DNA of 64,000 nt from Brachypterus glaber (GCA_958510825.1 OY294044.1:82010895-82074894), one strand, 5' to 3'. Shown: positions 1-11,495, counted from the stretch's first letter. Notes: generated by a model from the sequence alone, not told the origin. A program made the numbers and translations.

Positions 1-105
1 CCACCCTCCCCTGTTACGCTATTTTCCTATACCATTAACATGGGCGTAACACTCCAAAATGACCCCCACCCCCTCAGGAGCCTTACGTAATACTTGAACG
101 TTCCC
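1..105. mobile_element. MITE end, TTA-type family, cut by the window edge
   Basis: The right terminus (TTACGTAATACTTGAACGTTCCC) matches the ends of the complete copies at 12731-12891, 26228-26464 and 42974-43486, and the G/C-striped internal part is like the 42974 copy. The left end lies outside the window. Confidence 0.6.
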
Positions 106-280
106 ATACTAGATTTTTATTGTTAATTCGTGGTAATTCGTTTGTTGATTATTACAGTTTAAATAAAGTTGATTTCATAAGAAATAAACGTTTTTTTATA
201 AACTTTGTAATAAACACTCAATTGCATATCTTTTATACAGCTAATTTCAGAATGAAAAGGCAAATATGTTTGATGTGACT

Positions 281-345
281 AATCCGGCCGGATCCGACTG
301 GATCCGGTCGGATCGACAGCAATTCGGCCGGATCCGACCGGATTG
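281..345. repeat. GC-rich short tandem motif (CCGGCCGGATCCGAC-like)
   Basis: Imperfect repeats of a CGGCCGGATCCGACCGG-like unit, far more GC-rich than the surroundings. Several copies are palindromic around GGATCC or CGGCCG. Function unknown. Confidence 0.6.
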
Positions 346-410
346 AAATTGGTGACGGATTGCAATCCCTAATGGTCGTATATGGGTTAAATAAAATATA
401 CTCCTGTAAC

Positions 411-530
411 TAATAGTATATTACGCACCGAGTACGCGAACCTAAACATCCAAAAAATGCAAACATTTTAATTTCTCAATTTGACGTTTTATGTTTGACG
501 TATACTTATTTTCTGACATGAAGTTGGCAA
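411..530. repeat. Dispersed repeat shared with 54662-54890
   Basis: Starts with TAGTATATTACGCACCGAGTACGCG and continues into a block containing TTTGACGTTTTATGTTTGACG. The same order of blocks occurs at 54662-54890, where the copy carries a longer middle part. No coding content. Confidence 0.55.
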
Positions 531-1339
531 AGGTCAAAAGATCGTCCTACCCGAACGCTCCATAAAAACCTACTGTCATTTCACAATGTGGTTTAACCTG
601 GTTTAACATTTTTTTGCAAAACACGCTTTATTTGAAAATAGCTGCATTTTTTTATGATTGCTAAATCGGTTTTGTCAGTGTAGATGGGACAATGACCGAG
701 GTAATGGAAAAGTTGGAATCTAGAGTAAATACCGAATATTAAAAATACAAACAGAACAAGTGTGATAATAAATAAAAGATCGTATATTACTACCAAAATT
801 GCCCCAAATCCTGTTGATCTAGTTTTCCACACCAATAAAACTTTCCTATATTTCTCAGTTTTTTTTAAATAATAGTGATAGAATCCTCTGAAAGGTCACA
901 GAAAAATAATAGAGTTTTTGATCATGAAAAGACCATTTTTTTATGCGAGAATTATTCGTTTTAACATCAGCATAAAATAAGAAATTTGCTCTACAGCCTA
1001 AACGCCTAATCCGAATTTGACAATTGAGGTGTCAGACGATTCGTCTTGATACCGCGGGTTACATCAGTCATATAAAAGTCCATGTTTCGCCTATTTGGGC
1101 TGTTATTATCAGGGATTTATAAAGAGCAAAAATAAAAAACTCGTTCAATTTTTATAAAAAAAAAAACGTATCGAGAGATGCGTCTTGGTCCCATGAATAA
1201 TAGTTATTATAGTTATAGCTGTATTTGTACATGTTTCGACTATATTAGCATAGTAAAATCAGCGTAAAATCAGAGTAAAATAAAACTTTTTATAAACGGT
1301 TTATTTAACAAAAAAAAAACGTTAAAAAAGTTTAAAATT
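531..1339. other. AT-rich spacer, nothing recognised
   Basis: Only low-complexity A/T sequence and short frames without known motifs. A reverse-strand 80-codon frame (593-835) has hydrophobic residues but its composition mirrors the local AT bias, so I do not call it a gene. Confidence 0.5.
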
Positions 1340-1619
1340 AATAATTTAATTTAAAAAAACACCCGACTGATTAACTAAAAATTATAAAACAAGATTAATG
1401 TGAAATAAAATTATATAGTAACCGTCGCAGTCGGAGGCCAATCCTAAATATCATAATAATGATACAAATCTTCAAATTCAATTCAAATATACAAATGTTT
1501 TAAGAATATGAAGGCAAGAGGCCTTCGACTGCGACAGTTACTATATTATGTTATTTCACATTAATCTTGTTTTATACTTTTTAGTTAATCGGGTGTTTTT
1601 TTTTAATTAAATAATTTAT
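1340..1619. mobile_element. Palindromic MITE, about 280 bp
   Basis: Arms of roughly 95-100 bp (from about 1340 and ending about 1619) are reverse complements with few mismatches, including ACAAGATTAATGTGAAATAA and its complement. They meet around a central piece near 1445-1525. No coding potential; typical non-autonomous inverted-repeat element. Superfamily not determined. Confidence 0.75.
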
Positions 1620-1639
1620 TTATATTTTATATATAACGA

Positions 1640-2100
1640 CGCCCTTTAGGTCTGTTTTCCACGCCTTTAAGGTCACCTACTACCGGACTGGTTATTAGTA
1701 AAAACACCGATCGGCCGGCCGGTATTTTTGGGAGCTGAAAACGAATTTGACAATGAAAAAGCTCGCTAACCCCCAAAGAACCTAGCTCCCTTCTTATGTA
1801 AAAGTTATTTCAGACAGATTTGGCTGAATTTAGATTATGCTGGACATTCTGATCAAAAGTTTATAAATTATACAACTTTCAAAAATCAGTTGTTTAACCT
1901 CTTCAGGGACGAATTTTTTGTTTAAATTAATTTAGTAGCAGTTAAAAATGCTTTTTATTGTCAAAACAAGTAAACAACTGAAGATGTACGAATCTTTGCC
2001 ATTGGATGTCGCTTGTGGTTGGAAACAAAGCAAATGTTACCCCCCTTCCCCTTAACCGATTTTGCGTAAATACGAACTTGCCCAAGATAATATAAAAATT
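1640..2100. other. Spacer, nothing recognised
   Basis: No frame, RNA gene or clear repeat structure seen, apart from a short CCGGCCGGT GC patch near 1711-1721. Confidence 0.4.
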
Positions 2101-3060
2101 AATCTGCATACCAAATTTAAAGTCTTTAGCTCAAAGCGTTCTTAAGTTATCGTGGATACAGACAGACCGGCAGACCGACGCACATCATTTTTTTTTGTTG
2201 CTTATTTTGATTATTCTCGACGTTTCAGGAAAAAATAGTATGCTTTAGGCGAAAAAAAAAGTTTTTTTCTCTCAATACTTTATAGGAAACTAAAAATTAG
2301 TTTGTTTTTACTAACTTTCTTAGGGGAAAGTAACATTTATAGTGTGTATATAATTGCTTTCCTATTTTGAAAATTTTCAAAATTTCGGAAAGCATTGTAT
2401 TCGTGCAAAAATTTTTAATTTTTTTTTGTGTATTTTTGCGTTTTATGACGTTTTATGTCGATATAAATCAATTTCGAGCAAAAAAAATTGTCGATCGGTC
2501 TGTCCGGGAAATCTTGTGGGCACGATAACTTAAGAACGCTTTAAGCTGGAGACTTGAAATTTGGCATACAGGTATGTTACTAAAAGTTCTCGCTCGGGAT
2601 TGTTTTTGGTAAACATTGGGGTGCGGCAAGGAGGGCAAATGGGGAAAAATACATTTTTTTAGAAAAATTTGAAATTGCTATATATGGGTTTTTGAAGTTG
2701 CTGAAATTAAATCTGATAAAAAAACTTTTCTAATTCCACCCCCGAGGGGGTGAGGGGGTTAATATTTTTCAATATTATTAATATTTTCTTCAAAATTAGT
2801 ATATAGGGTTTTTTGGGGTCGACGAATATGAATCTGATAATACTTTTTTCTAATTTCACCCCCTGAGGGGTGGGGGTAGTTTTCGTGAAAACTGGTGTAT
2901 TGGGGTTTTTGAGGTTGCTGAAAGTGAATCTGATAATAAAATTATTCTAAATCCACCCTCTGAGGAGTGGGGGGTAGTTTTCGTGAAAATTGTTATATTG
3001 GGGTTTTTGAGGTTGTTGAAAGTGAATCTGATAATAAAAAATCCATTTTACGGGCGGAGG
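2100..3060. repeat. Long dispersed repeat with central 98-124-bp tandem array
   Basis: Two inverted copies of a block (CTCAAAGCGTTCTTAAGTTATCG near 2130 and its complement near 2520) are followed by an array at about 2680-3045. Array units contain GGTTGCTGAAAGTGAATCTG, a poly-A stretch and a C-run/G-run pair (CACCCCCTGAGGGGTGGGGG). A paralogue with the same order lies at 36320-37070, and the array alone recurs in reverse at 30660-31400. Tandem arrays inside a dispersed repeat are seen in some Helitron-like and satellite-derived elements, but I see no Helitron ends. Confidence 0.65.
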
Positions 3061-3069
3061 TGAAAAATG

Positions 3070-3728
3070 GGAAACTCTTTTACTGGGGAGTGTATTTTTA
3101 CTTTTTCTGGAGTTGAAATTTAATATTGGATTCAAGGATGTCTACTTGAATCATAAATATTTAATTAAATTCTATTTATATAAACAATTTGTTATATTTT
3201 TGTCCGATTTCCGATGAAAAATAATTATAATTCTTAGAATCCCAAGACTGTCTTTTATCTATTATCAATCAATTGTTTAAATTAGTTTGACATTTGACCA
3301 AGCATTCTAGGTAATAATTTAAATCAGTTTTAGATGAAGATAAATCAGGTGCCAAAAATTGTTTATGGAACATTTTTCAGGATTGTTTTTCAAGTACAAG
3401 TAAATTTAAAAAAATCTCACTGACCTTGTCTTTATCAAAAATAATCACATCTAATTTTTTAATATTAATTGACCGAAACTAAATTTATTAATTACCAGTT
3501 TTTTATGTTTATAAATACAATAATAAATTATTACAGTTGTGAAGGATTTTTTAACGATAATATTATTAAGTAATTATTATTCTTTTTAAAGTATATATTA
3601 AATATTTTATTTTTAAAATATAAAATGTATACATTGTGGAGAATAATCCGCTAAAAACTCATTTTTAAAAAAAGTGGAATATCAATCGAAATTTTATATT
3701 GGCTTAAGTTGCTTTTATTATACACTAC
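3070..3728. other. AT-rich spacer, nothing recognised
   Basis: No gene, RNA gene or clear inverted repeat was found here. Confidence 0.45.
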
Positions 3729-4070
3729 TATAAACTACTCACAGCGCGTAAGTGCTAGAATATAAAAAAATAGGGTAGTTTAAAATTTCCGAAAACCGCC
3801 AAACAACGTACTAGACAAAAAAATCTTGGATAAGAATGTGTTTCATAAAAAAAATAAAAACTTTGAAAATGTCCGTCTATCCGTCCCTCTGTCCATCCAT
3901 CCGATGTCACGTTTCTTGATAACTCAAGAACGAGTAATCCGATCGACTCAAAATTTTTAGGAAAAATCAAGTTATATTAAAGGAAGATTTCTATTGTGTT
4001 TTCAAATAGTTTCCCAATAACAAAAAAAATATTGGGGGTAAACTTTTTTAAAACCAGATTTTTTCATATA
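3729..4070 (-). mobile_element. Partial copy of the 'TATACTATTCACAG' element family
   Basis: Contains the family's ordered blocks: a terminus like ACTCACAGCGCGTAAGTGC, GACAAAAAAATCTTGG, runs of TCCGTC, then AACTCAAGAACGAGTAATCC and a GGGGG-rich patch. Fuller copies are at 6405-7300, 16463-16945 and 51938-52445. This copy lacks the other end. Confidence 0.55.
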
Positions 4071-4406
4071 TTAACGAAAAATTGGACTTTAGCCTAGTGT
4101 AATTAACTGGGAAGTATGTTTGATGAACAGGATCCTTTACCCACGTATATGTTTTCCGTTATTATCATTACCGTTTGTAGACCTTCTGTCTAGACTTAAT
4201 AGCCTCTTCTAGAGGAAGTTAACTAATATAAGTACATTAGACAAGTAGCATTCTCATATCCTCTTACAATTTTTTGCAGTCGAATAGAATAGAAATTGTT
4301 TTTATCTTCCGTTTGCAAAACTTTTCGGAAATCAGACAGGGTTGTAAGTTGGTCAAAATGTGTATTTATTCTATAATTTTAACTTAAATACACAGGCAAT
4401 AAGAAT

Positions 4407-4452
4407 ATATCGTCCCCTATCTCACGTAACCACGTTAGATAGGGGACGATAT
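4407..4452. repeat. Perfect 16-bp-arm hairpin
   Basis: ATATCGTCCCCTATCT at 4407-4422 is the exact reverse complement of 4437-4452, with a 14-bp loop. It may be a tiny MITE remnant. Confidence 0.8.
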
Positions 4453-4493
4453 GTTATAACTAGGTATACTTAATACTAGATTAAGGGATGACA

Positions 4494-4811
4494 CTGGTCT
4501 ACAAAAAAAATTAAAATTCTCCAAGGACTAAACCTATCGTATCTTATGTATTTTTGTGTGCTGAAACCGAATTTTCAATTTAAAATTTTTTCTACCCCGT
4601 AGATTTCGAGTAAATCCCGGTTTTTATAGTCAAAATGCTGTATTTTGATATAGTCAAAATGCTGTATTTTGAAAATAAAAACCGGATTTACTCGAAATAT
4701 ACGCGGTAGAAACTTTTTTAAATTGAAAATTCGGTTTCAGCACACAAAAATACTTAAGACATGATAGGTTTAGTCCTTGGAGAAGAATTTTTTATTTTTT
4801 TTGTAGACCGG
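4494..4811. mobile_element. Palindromic MITE, about 318 bp, with duplicated centre
   Basis: Ends are CTGGTCTAC and GTAGACCGG. Arms of about 150 bp pair almost fully, for example CCAAGGACTAAACCTATCGT with its complement. The centre holds two exact copies of a 24-bp block (TATAGTCAAAATGCTGTATT and four more bases). No coding potential. Confidence 0.8.
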
Positions 4812-4986
4812 TATTATGGACAGCTGGCTAGCCCCTAAGGTTTAAAATATATAACCTTGTAAAACTAGGGAGCAAAGGATCTTGTTCTTTCCCAATTGTG
4901 GGGCCAACTTTTTGCCCTCTTTCATTATTCTTGAGTAGTTTTTTTTTAAATTTTCGTCCTCATGTAAAAATTATCGAAATACACAG

Positions 4987-5216
4987 AAAAAAAAGGATTC
5001 CTTGAACCAAGGACACGTGTGTGTTCGATATGTTCAAAGCCATAGTCTCTTGTTTCAAGGCTAGCATTTCTTTGAACCAAATTCAATGTCCTTGAATGAA
5101 GAGCGCGGGCTTTATTCAAAAACTCGTGTTTTCATTCAAGGACATTTACTTTGGTTCAAAGAAATGCTAGCCTTGAAACAAGAGATTATGGCTTTGATTC
5201 AAGGAATCCTTTTTTT
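4987..5216. mobile_element. Palindromic MITE, about 230 bp, one arm with a 28-bp insertion
   Basis: Left arm AAAGGATTCCTTGAA through TCAAGGCTAGCATTTCTTTG pairs with the right arm ending AAGGAATCCTTTTTTT. The left arm alone carries about 28 extra bases after CCTTGAA. No coding potential. Confidence 0.8.
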
Positions 5217-5639
5217 CGGCGTAAACTTTTAGATTAGTCCGTAAGTACTGGAAATTCCTGTTCTCGTAGACAAACTAAAACATCAAACGAAGAAAAATTT
5301 AAAAATAAAACATCAACAGAGCTTCTAAATTCCTAGCATTCCATTTGAGAAACACACTGACGTCAATTGTTAACCTTTACGGCCCACTTTAACTTATAAT
5401 GCCGGGCATCTGAGGTGGCTGGTTTATATCTTTTGTCACTTGCATTCTTTTGTTACTGTAAAGTTGATTGATTTAATATGGCGGCCCCACACAACTTTTA
5501 TTTATGCATAAAATCATTAAGTTTGGTATACCAAGAAAAAATAAATAGCTAGATAAACAATTGAGGGCACCTTATCAGAGTGACGGGCTTAGAGGGCAAG
5601 AGGGCAGCTAGCCCCTCAATAATTTTTTCTTTACTTCCA
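5217..5639. other. Spacer, nothing recognised
   Basis: No gene or structured repeat seen. Confidence 0.45.
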
Positions 5640-6036
5640 ATTCATCGAAAACGGTTGGCCCTACGGTGTTACATTTATGTACTTTATAAAGAGTACATTT
5701 TTATGTATTTTTAATTAAAGAATCATATTTTATTGTTAAAATGTCAAAAAATGTACAGATAAAAAGTCTGGGACAAAAAAGTGACATTGCTCCCCATTTT
5801 GCACATTCCTGGTTAAAATTACCAAATATATATTACATAAAATAATAGCCTTTATGTTATGTGCTTGTCGTTCATGGGGTTCCAGAGATATTAAATAAAA
5901 ACCTTTCAGATGTACCTTTAGGAGGATGCTAGCCTCGGTCGTAGCACCCTTGGGTCTTTCTAGGAACTTTTTTTCATATTTTTGGACCTAGAATCAACCC
6001 TTGAAATTTTGTTACTTATTTCTTAATCACCCTGTA
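5640..6036 (-). mobile_element. Half of a foldback family copy ('CACCCTGTATA' end)
   Basis: Matches the right arms of the foldbacks at 17088-18499 and 44771-45854: CCGTTTTCGA-like block, TGTTACA, GGGACAAAAAA, TTAAATAAAAACC, CATATTTTTGGACCTAGAATCA, ending CACCCTGTATA. Only one arm is present. Confidence 0.6.
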
Positions 6037-6404
6037 TAAATAAACTTCATTCGAAAGGAGAGTTTTTCGTAGAAAGTGAGAATATTTCTCCTGTTAATTA
6101 GCAGGATGTTTAACACGCCGAGGAAATTCAAAATTATCACATAGTACAAACAATAATATTCGCAAAAATGGACATTGTTGAAAAAAAGTGATATCTCCGC
6201 AACCAGAAAAGATATTACAGTGCTTCGAAAAAGAAATTACTTGCAAGAAGTGTGGCAATTAAATAATAATTTAGTACGAAAAAAAAGTTCTGAAGCAAAC
6301 CATAGACGCTTGTCTGAAAACAATCATGCATTTTTTCATACTACGCCTATAATCATGAGTTTTGGACTAACCTATGTACAGTAAAAGAAACTTAAAGTTT
6401 GTGG
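6037..6404. other. Spacer, nothing recognised
   Basis: A forward 69-codon frame (6175-6384) has no recognisable motif and is not called. Confidence 0.4.
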
Positions 6405-7300
6405 CTTTAAAACAAGCCATGGGATATGTAAAGCTACGCATTTCATTATATACTATTCACAGTAAATGGTATATTACATTTTCCCAAATACTTGAAAAAA
6501 AATCAAAAAATAACAAAAAAAAAATTTAAAAAAAAAATATATATTCAATTTTTTTTCATATTTGCAAAAAAACGAAACATTTTTGAAAAGAAAATTATAA
6601 ATTATAGTTTTTTCATTTTTTAAAAACCCCCACAACCTTTTTGTTTTTGGGGGGATTACTCTCAAAATTGGTAGAATTCATCCTTATAATAAAACTAGTT
6701 TTTTTCCTGAAAAAGTTACATTAACACTTTCACTGCGCATGACTCTCTTGATAGTCGACCCCGTCCTTGACACAGCGCGCACGACTCTCATGGGAGCCAG
6801 GCATCAGTTTCAAAGTGGGTGTTCTGTGGTTTCAAAGCAGCGTTGTAGGGAGGTAAATGCGCGAATTTCAGCGTGTGGCGTAGCATATTAATTTCTAGAC
6901 TGTATTCATAGACATATGCGGCTGTTACCGGGTCGCATGTCGCCTTCGGCCGACATGTGAGTGCACGATCTTTATAGCTTAGCACCCGGCTATACAACCA
7001 GATTATAGGGTAGCAGTCAAAGTCTTAACCGGAATTTTGTTTCACCTTTTTTTGATTTAAAAAAATCCCCCCCCACCATAACTTTGTTTTTGGGGGGATT
7101 ACTTTTAAAAAGAACCCTCATAGAACTTAATTTTCCTGAAAAATTCGATTCCATCAGATTATTCGTTTTTGAGTTATCGTGTACACAAAAACGTGACAGA
7201 CGGACAGAAATTTTTCTTATTGTTTTCAACCAAACCAAATGATGTTTTTTGGCGATTTTGGGAAATAATGCTATTCTAGCGCAGGCGCTGTGAATAGTAT
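6405..7300. mobile_element. 'TATACTATTCACAG' element, interrupted copy
   Basis: Subterminal TATACTATTCACAG at about 6447 and its complement CTGTGAATAGTAT ending at 7300 bracket the family's internal order: poly-A, a CCCC/GGGGGGATTACT block, CGTGTACACAAAAACGTGAC and ACGGACAG. It is split at 6725-7024 by a piggyBac-type insertion. Overlapping short frames are read-through of low-complexity DNA. Confidence 0.65.
6725..7024. mobile_element. piggyBac-type non-autonomous insertion, 300 bp, TTAA-flanked
   Basis: Exact TTAA copies lie at 6721-6724 and 7025-7028. The insert starts CACTTTCACTGC and ends GCAGTCAAAGTC, whose complement GACTTTGACTGC matches 10 of 12 bases. The insert is GC-richer than its host and holds an internal hairpin (CATGTCG ... 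CGACATG near 6937-6960). In the other family copy (near 52150) the host reads straight through this point. TTAA duplication is diagnostic of piggyBac-type transposition; no transposase is present. Confidence 0.75.
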
Positions 7301-8111
7301 AAAAAGAATGATATGGACATGTTCGTTTCAGAGATATTTAAGTTTGAAAATCGGCAATTTTTTAAGTGGCCCGTTTATTTTGCACCTGAGTGTAGTAGAC
7401 CAAAATGGCCGTAAAGTCTTTAATGGTTAGTCATCTTAACTTCAATGAAAATTCTTCAGAATACCCTTTGAAGATTGATTCATAATTTTAAGGCCTATAC
7501 CTTGTAAGGCGACAGTTAGGTACATATTATGTATTCCGAAAGAAAGCCTGAGGAATTCCTCGAGACGAAATTTCCGAGAAATTGTGTTGAATCATCTCAG
7601 GCAGCATCCAAACTAAAACGTGACTCATTCGATTTCATTGATAACAGGATCTTAAACGTCACAAACAATAAAAAATATCGTAGAAAAAATAACCATAGAA
7701 ACACGTTACAAGCTATAATTACTTTTGTGTTACTCATCTTGTGAGGAATTCCATAATTATTAATAATAATTAATTATTATTGGTTATTGTATATTTAGTA
7801 ATTAAACTGTTTAAAATTATAATAATTAAAAATTTATTTAGAAATAATCTAGCTCCTAAGCGTTTATTACGGGGTAATTTTTAAAGCTATTATGCAATTT
7901 TGGTCATATTTTAGTTTGTAGCAAGACAAAAATGATCAATTGACTATACCGGGTGCCACAAAATAGTGGTATAACTTTTTTGTTTATTAACTTATCAAAA
8001 TTAAATTTGGAGGATGTAAATAATTAAATCAACTGCATTTTTTGAAATTGTAAAAAATATTCTATTACTTCCCGCGAAACTTTTGATTTTTAAACACCCT
8101 TATATTTTTAT
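7301..8111. other. AT-rich spacer, nothing recognised
   Basis: A forward 71-codon frame (7529-7744) shows no domain. AT palindromes near 7760 (TAATAATTAATTATTA) are low complexity. Confidence 0.4.
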
Positions 8112-8350
8112 ACAGTGCGGTCCAAAAGTCACCCCTCCACTTTTAACTTTTGAACGAGTTGAGATATCGACTTTTTAGAATTTAGAACTCTTAAATAAGA
8201 CAACTTAAACTATCTTTTAGCATATATTTGATATTTTCAGCTCTTAAAATGTGGGCAGGGGGGCATGGGGGGACATTTTTTTAAATGGAAAAGGGGGTCG
8301 TGTGATACATCATTTTAAAGCTTATAAAATTCTCTATTTAAACTAACATT
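8112..8350 (+). mobile_element. Left half of the 'CAGTGCGGTCCAAAAGT' element
   Basis: Begins after TATA with CAGTGCGGTCCAAAAGTCAC and follows the complete copy at 58483-59196 through ACAACTTAAACTATC and the GGGGGGCATGGGGG stripe. The other arm is absent here. Confidence 0.7.
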
Positions 8351-8429
8351 TTTAAATTAACAAAATAACAAAACAAAAAATTCAAAATAATTTTTTCTCC
8401 TTACTTTAAAACATTAAAATGACACGAGA

Positions 8430-8765
8430 GGTAAACCGCTGACAAAATTTTGTACACCTTTGTAATCTGTAATCTGGAGGAAATATTCAAAGATTTCCTC
8501 CAGATTACGTGCAAAGATTACCTCGAGTTTCTAAAATTTTCTCTGAAAAGGAGGAAATCTTTAAAGATTTCAGATTACCTAGTAACCTTTAAAGATATCC
8601 TCCAAATTACCTTGAGTTTCTAAGATTTCCTCCAGATTACGTCCAAAGATTATCTTGAGTTTCTAAAATTTTCTCCGAAAAGGAGAAAATCTTTAAAGAT
8701 TTCCTTCAGAGTATCTCGTAACCTTCAAATATTTCCTCCAGATTACCCTCAATTTGTACACCTGA
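8430..8765. repeat. 132-bp imperfect tandem repeat rich in TCCTCCAGATTAC
   Basis: Block CAGATTACGT at 8501 recurs at 8633 with the same following order (AAAGATTA, GAGTTTCTAAAATTTTCTC, GGAGAAAATC). Within units, AGGAAATCTTT and AAAGATTTCCT form repeated inverted pairs. Bounded by GGTAAACC and GGTTTACGCC. Confidence 0.7.
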
Positions 8766-8769
8766 ATTC

Positions 8770-9639
8770 CCCTGGTTTACGCCTTGAAATAACGTTAAAT
8801 AAAAATTAAATAATTTAAAATATTTTTTTTTCTGCTTTCAATAACTTCCCGTAAAATCTCCGTTACTTGATTTAATCTAAAACTTTTTTTAATTTTACAA
8901 ACTGCAAATGTATCACTTTTGCTTATATTTTGGTATTTATATAAAAATTTTAATCTTAAATTTTATAACCGAGCTTAGAGCTCGCTTAGAGCCTTATAAA
9001 TAGAGAACCAATGCACGACAAAAAAAAATAAAAAAACCTTAATTATTTTTTTTACAACTATGGGCAGAAAAACTACGGTGCGTTATATCTCAAAAGAGCG
9101 AGTTGATCGAAAAAAACGAAACAAGGTCAGTTTTCTTATATTTGTTTACTTATAATGTAAGTATAGATTTAAAACCAAAAATAAAATAATCTATCGGGTA
9201 AAATGGTTTTTAATCGTAAAAAAGGGTCATGTGACCTCCATAACTTTTAAAAAATAGGTCAATTTACACAAAAGTTACATTTTCTTACTTATTAATTTAA
9301 AACAAAAAATGGTTTAATATAAAATTATAAAAAATTAAAAAACAAAAATAAGTTTTTAAAAATTAAAATACTTAAAAAATATATTTTTATTTTTTTTGTT
9401 TAATTTGTTGTATTTTTAGATGAAACCTCGGATGAAACCATTTTATATGTTTAATTTATGAACAGGAATAAGTAATTTTTGTTTAAATTAACATATTTAT
9501 TAAAAAGTTGCCGGTTTTTGCGATTAAAAAATATTTCGCCCTATAGATTATAGACCAGGGTCGATAATTTTGAAAATGGTAAAAAGTGAAAAAAAATTAT
9601 AGTAGGATGAAACCCGTTAAAAAAGGACGAAAATATAAC
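8770..9639. other. AT-rich stretch, weak similarity to 52750-52870 and 53680-53820
   Basis: Shares short blocks such as TTTACTTATAATGTAAGTAT with the reverse orientation near 52795, and a GTCATGTGACC-like block with 53690. Likely old repeat; no gene. Confidence 0.4.
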
Positions 9640-10764
9640 AAAAATGAAAGGAAAAATAATTTACGGGCGATCTGAGGTCGGGAAGTGGAAGGGGTGAGTT
9701 TTTAAGGGTAAAAAACGGTGTATCTCGATTTCCGGCAAAACTAATACTAAAAAAGTCCTATGGAAAAAAATTAAATGACAAAGTTGTCGGTAATAAAGAG
9801 ACCTACAACTTTTGTAATTACACTTTTTTCACATAACCTCAAAATTTATGTGAAAAATTCAAATAATCAAATTTTTGGTTTGGACTTTTTATCTTATGCA
9901 AAAAAAAATTTTTTTTTTCACGAAATTTGGTGAAAACTTACCTTTTTATGTCCTAAAGACACTGTAATTTTTTTGATTTGAAATATTTATTTTTTCACCT
10001 TATTTTGACTTAATATCGAAAAAACACCCTAATTTTCAATCGAAAATTCTCGCGTCAAAATATCAGCTTTTTAAAAAAAGTCGGGGAGTTTTTTGTTCGT
10101 TGAAATCTCTTCTTTCTCATAATGTAAAAAATATATACATTACTATGGTAAATGTTCTCAGAAAATGCAAAGAAAAGAAAAAAACTTGAATCCGAATTTT
10201 TTTTTTAATCACATTGTACAATTTTGAGCTATTTAGTAAAATTTACACCTTAATTACTTGAAAAACGTAAGATTCTATGTTACATTGATAAACAAAAAAA
10301 TACAAATCGAAATATACTACTATAATTAACAACCAAATAAGTTAATATTTAATATTTGACGCGAGAATTTTCGATTGAAAATTAGGGTGTTTTTTCGATA
10401 TTAAGTCAAAATAAGGTGAAAAAATAAATATTTCAAATCAAAAAAATTACAGTGTCTTTAGGACATAAAAAGGTAAGTTTTCACCAAATTTCGTGAAAAA
10501 AATTTTTTTTTTGCATAAGATAAAGTCCAAACCAAAAACTTGATTATTTGAATTTTTCACACAAATTTTGAGGTTATGTGAAAAAAGTGTAATTACAAAA
10601 GTTGTAGGTCTCTTTATTACCTACAACTTTGTCATTTAATTTTTTTTCCATAGGACTTGTAGTTTTGCCGGAAATCGAGATACACCGTTTTTTACCCTTA
10701 AAAACTCACCCCCTTCAACTTCCCGACCTCAGATCGCCCGTAAATTATTTTTCCTTTTATTTTT
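9640..10764. mobile_element. 1.1-kb foldback element with about 415-bp arms
   Basis: The left arm (9640 to about 10060) and right arm (about 10352-10764) are near-perfect reverse complements, from GGAAAAATAATTTACGGGCG outside to CGAAAATTCTCGCGTCAAA inside, with about 290 bp between. No open frame. RNA copied from either strand would form a very long hairpin. Confidence 0.85.
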
Positions 10765-10849
10765 CTACTGTATTGATGGGATTTTCGTAAGATTTCATAG
10801 TACCGTTTAAGTAAGATTTGATGGCCGCCTCCCTGTAAAAAAAATTAAT

Positions 10850-11495
10850 CGGGATTCGTATAAAATTCGTATATGAATCTATACGAAATGTAATTAATTT
10901 CTACATGTCTATGCGAATTTTATATGTTTATACGTTTTGTTATGAAAATTCGTATATGTCTTTTATGCGTTTTTGTACGAAATTACATAGTGTGTTTTTA
11001 TACGAGATTTCATATAAGTTAAATTGTTGCGTTTAATATGAAAATACGTATATGTCTTTTATACGTTTTTTTACGAAATTACATAATATGTTTTTATACG
11101 AAATTTCATATATGATTCCTATATGTTTCTATACGAATTTTCATATAACTTAGATTGTTGCGTTTTAATATGAAAATACGTATGTCTTTTATACGTTTTT
11201 TTACTAAATTACATATGTAATTTATGCTATGTAATTTATGCTATATAGCATGTTTTTTTTACGAAATTTCATATCAGAGTTCTATATGTTTTTATACAAA
11301 ATTTTATATATGATTTCTATATGTTTTTATGCGAAATTTCATATATGATTTCTATATGTTTTTTTACGAAATTTCATATATGATTTCTTTATGTTTTTAT
11401 ACGAAATTTCATATACGATTTCTATATGTTTTTATACGAAATTTCATATATGATTTCTATATGTTTTTATACGAATTTTCATATAAGTTAAAGCA
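10850..11495. repeat. Minisatellite, about 35-bp unit (TATATGTTTTTATACGAAATTTCAT)
   Basis: About 15 or more units built on ATGTTTTTATACGAAATTT and CATATATGATTTCTAT. Units are most regular at 11290-11480 and more diverged leftwards. The array creates a spurious repetitive frame (11329-11589) that I do not call as a gene. Confidence 0.85.

Noticed and set aside
2330..3060. Helitron assignment for the array-bearing repeat
   Set aside because: No TC start, no CTRR end with a 3' hairpin and no Rep/helicase sequence could be seen.
4407..4452. Bacterial-type terminator hairpin
   Set aside because: The window is eukaryotic; a perfect hairpin here is better seen as a MITE remnant.
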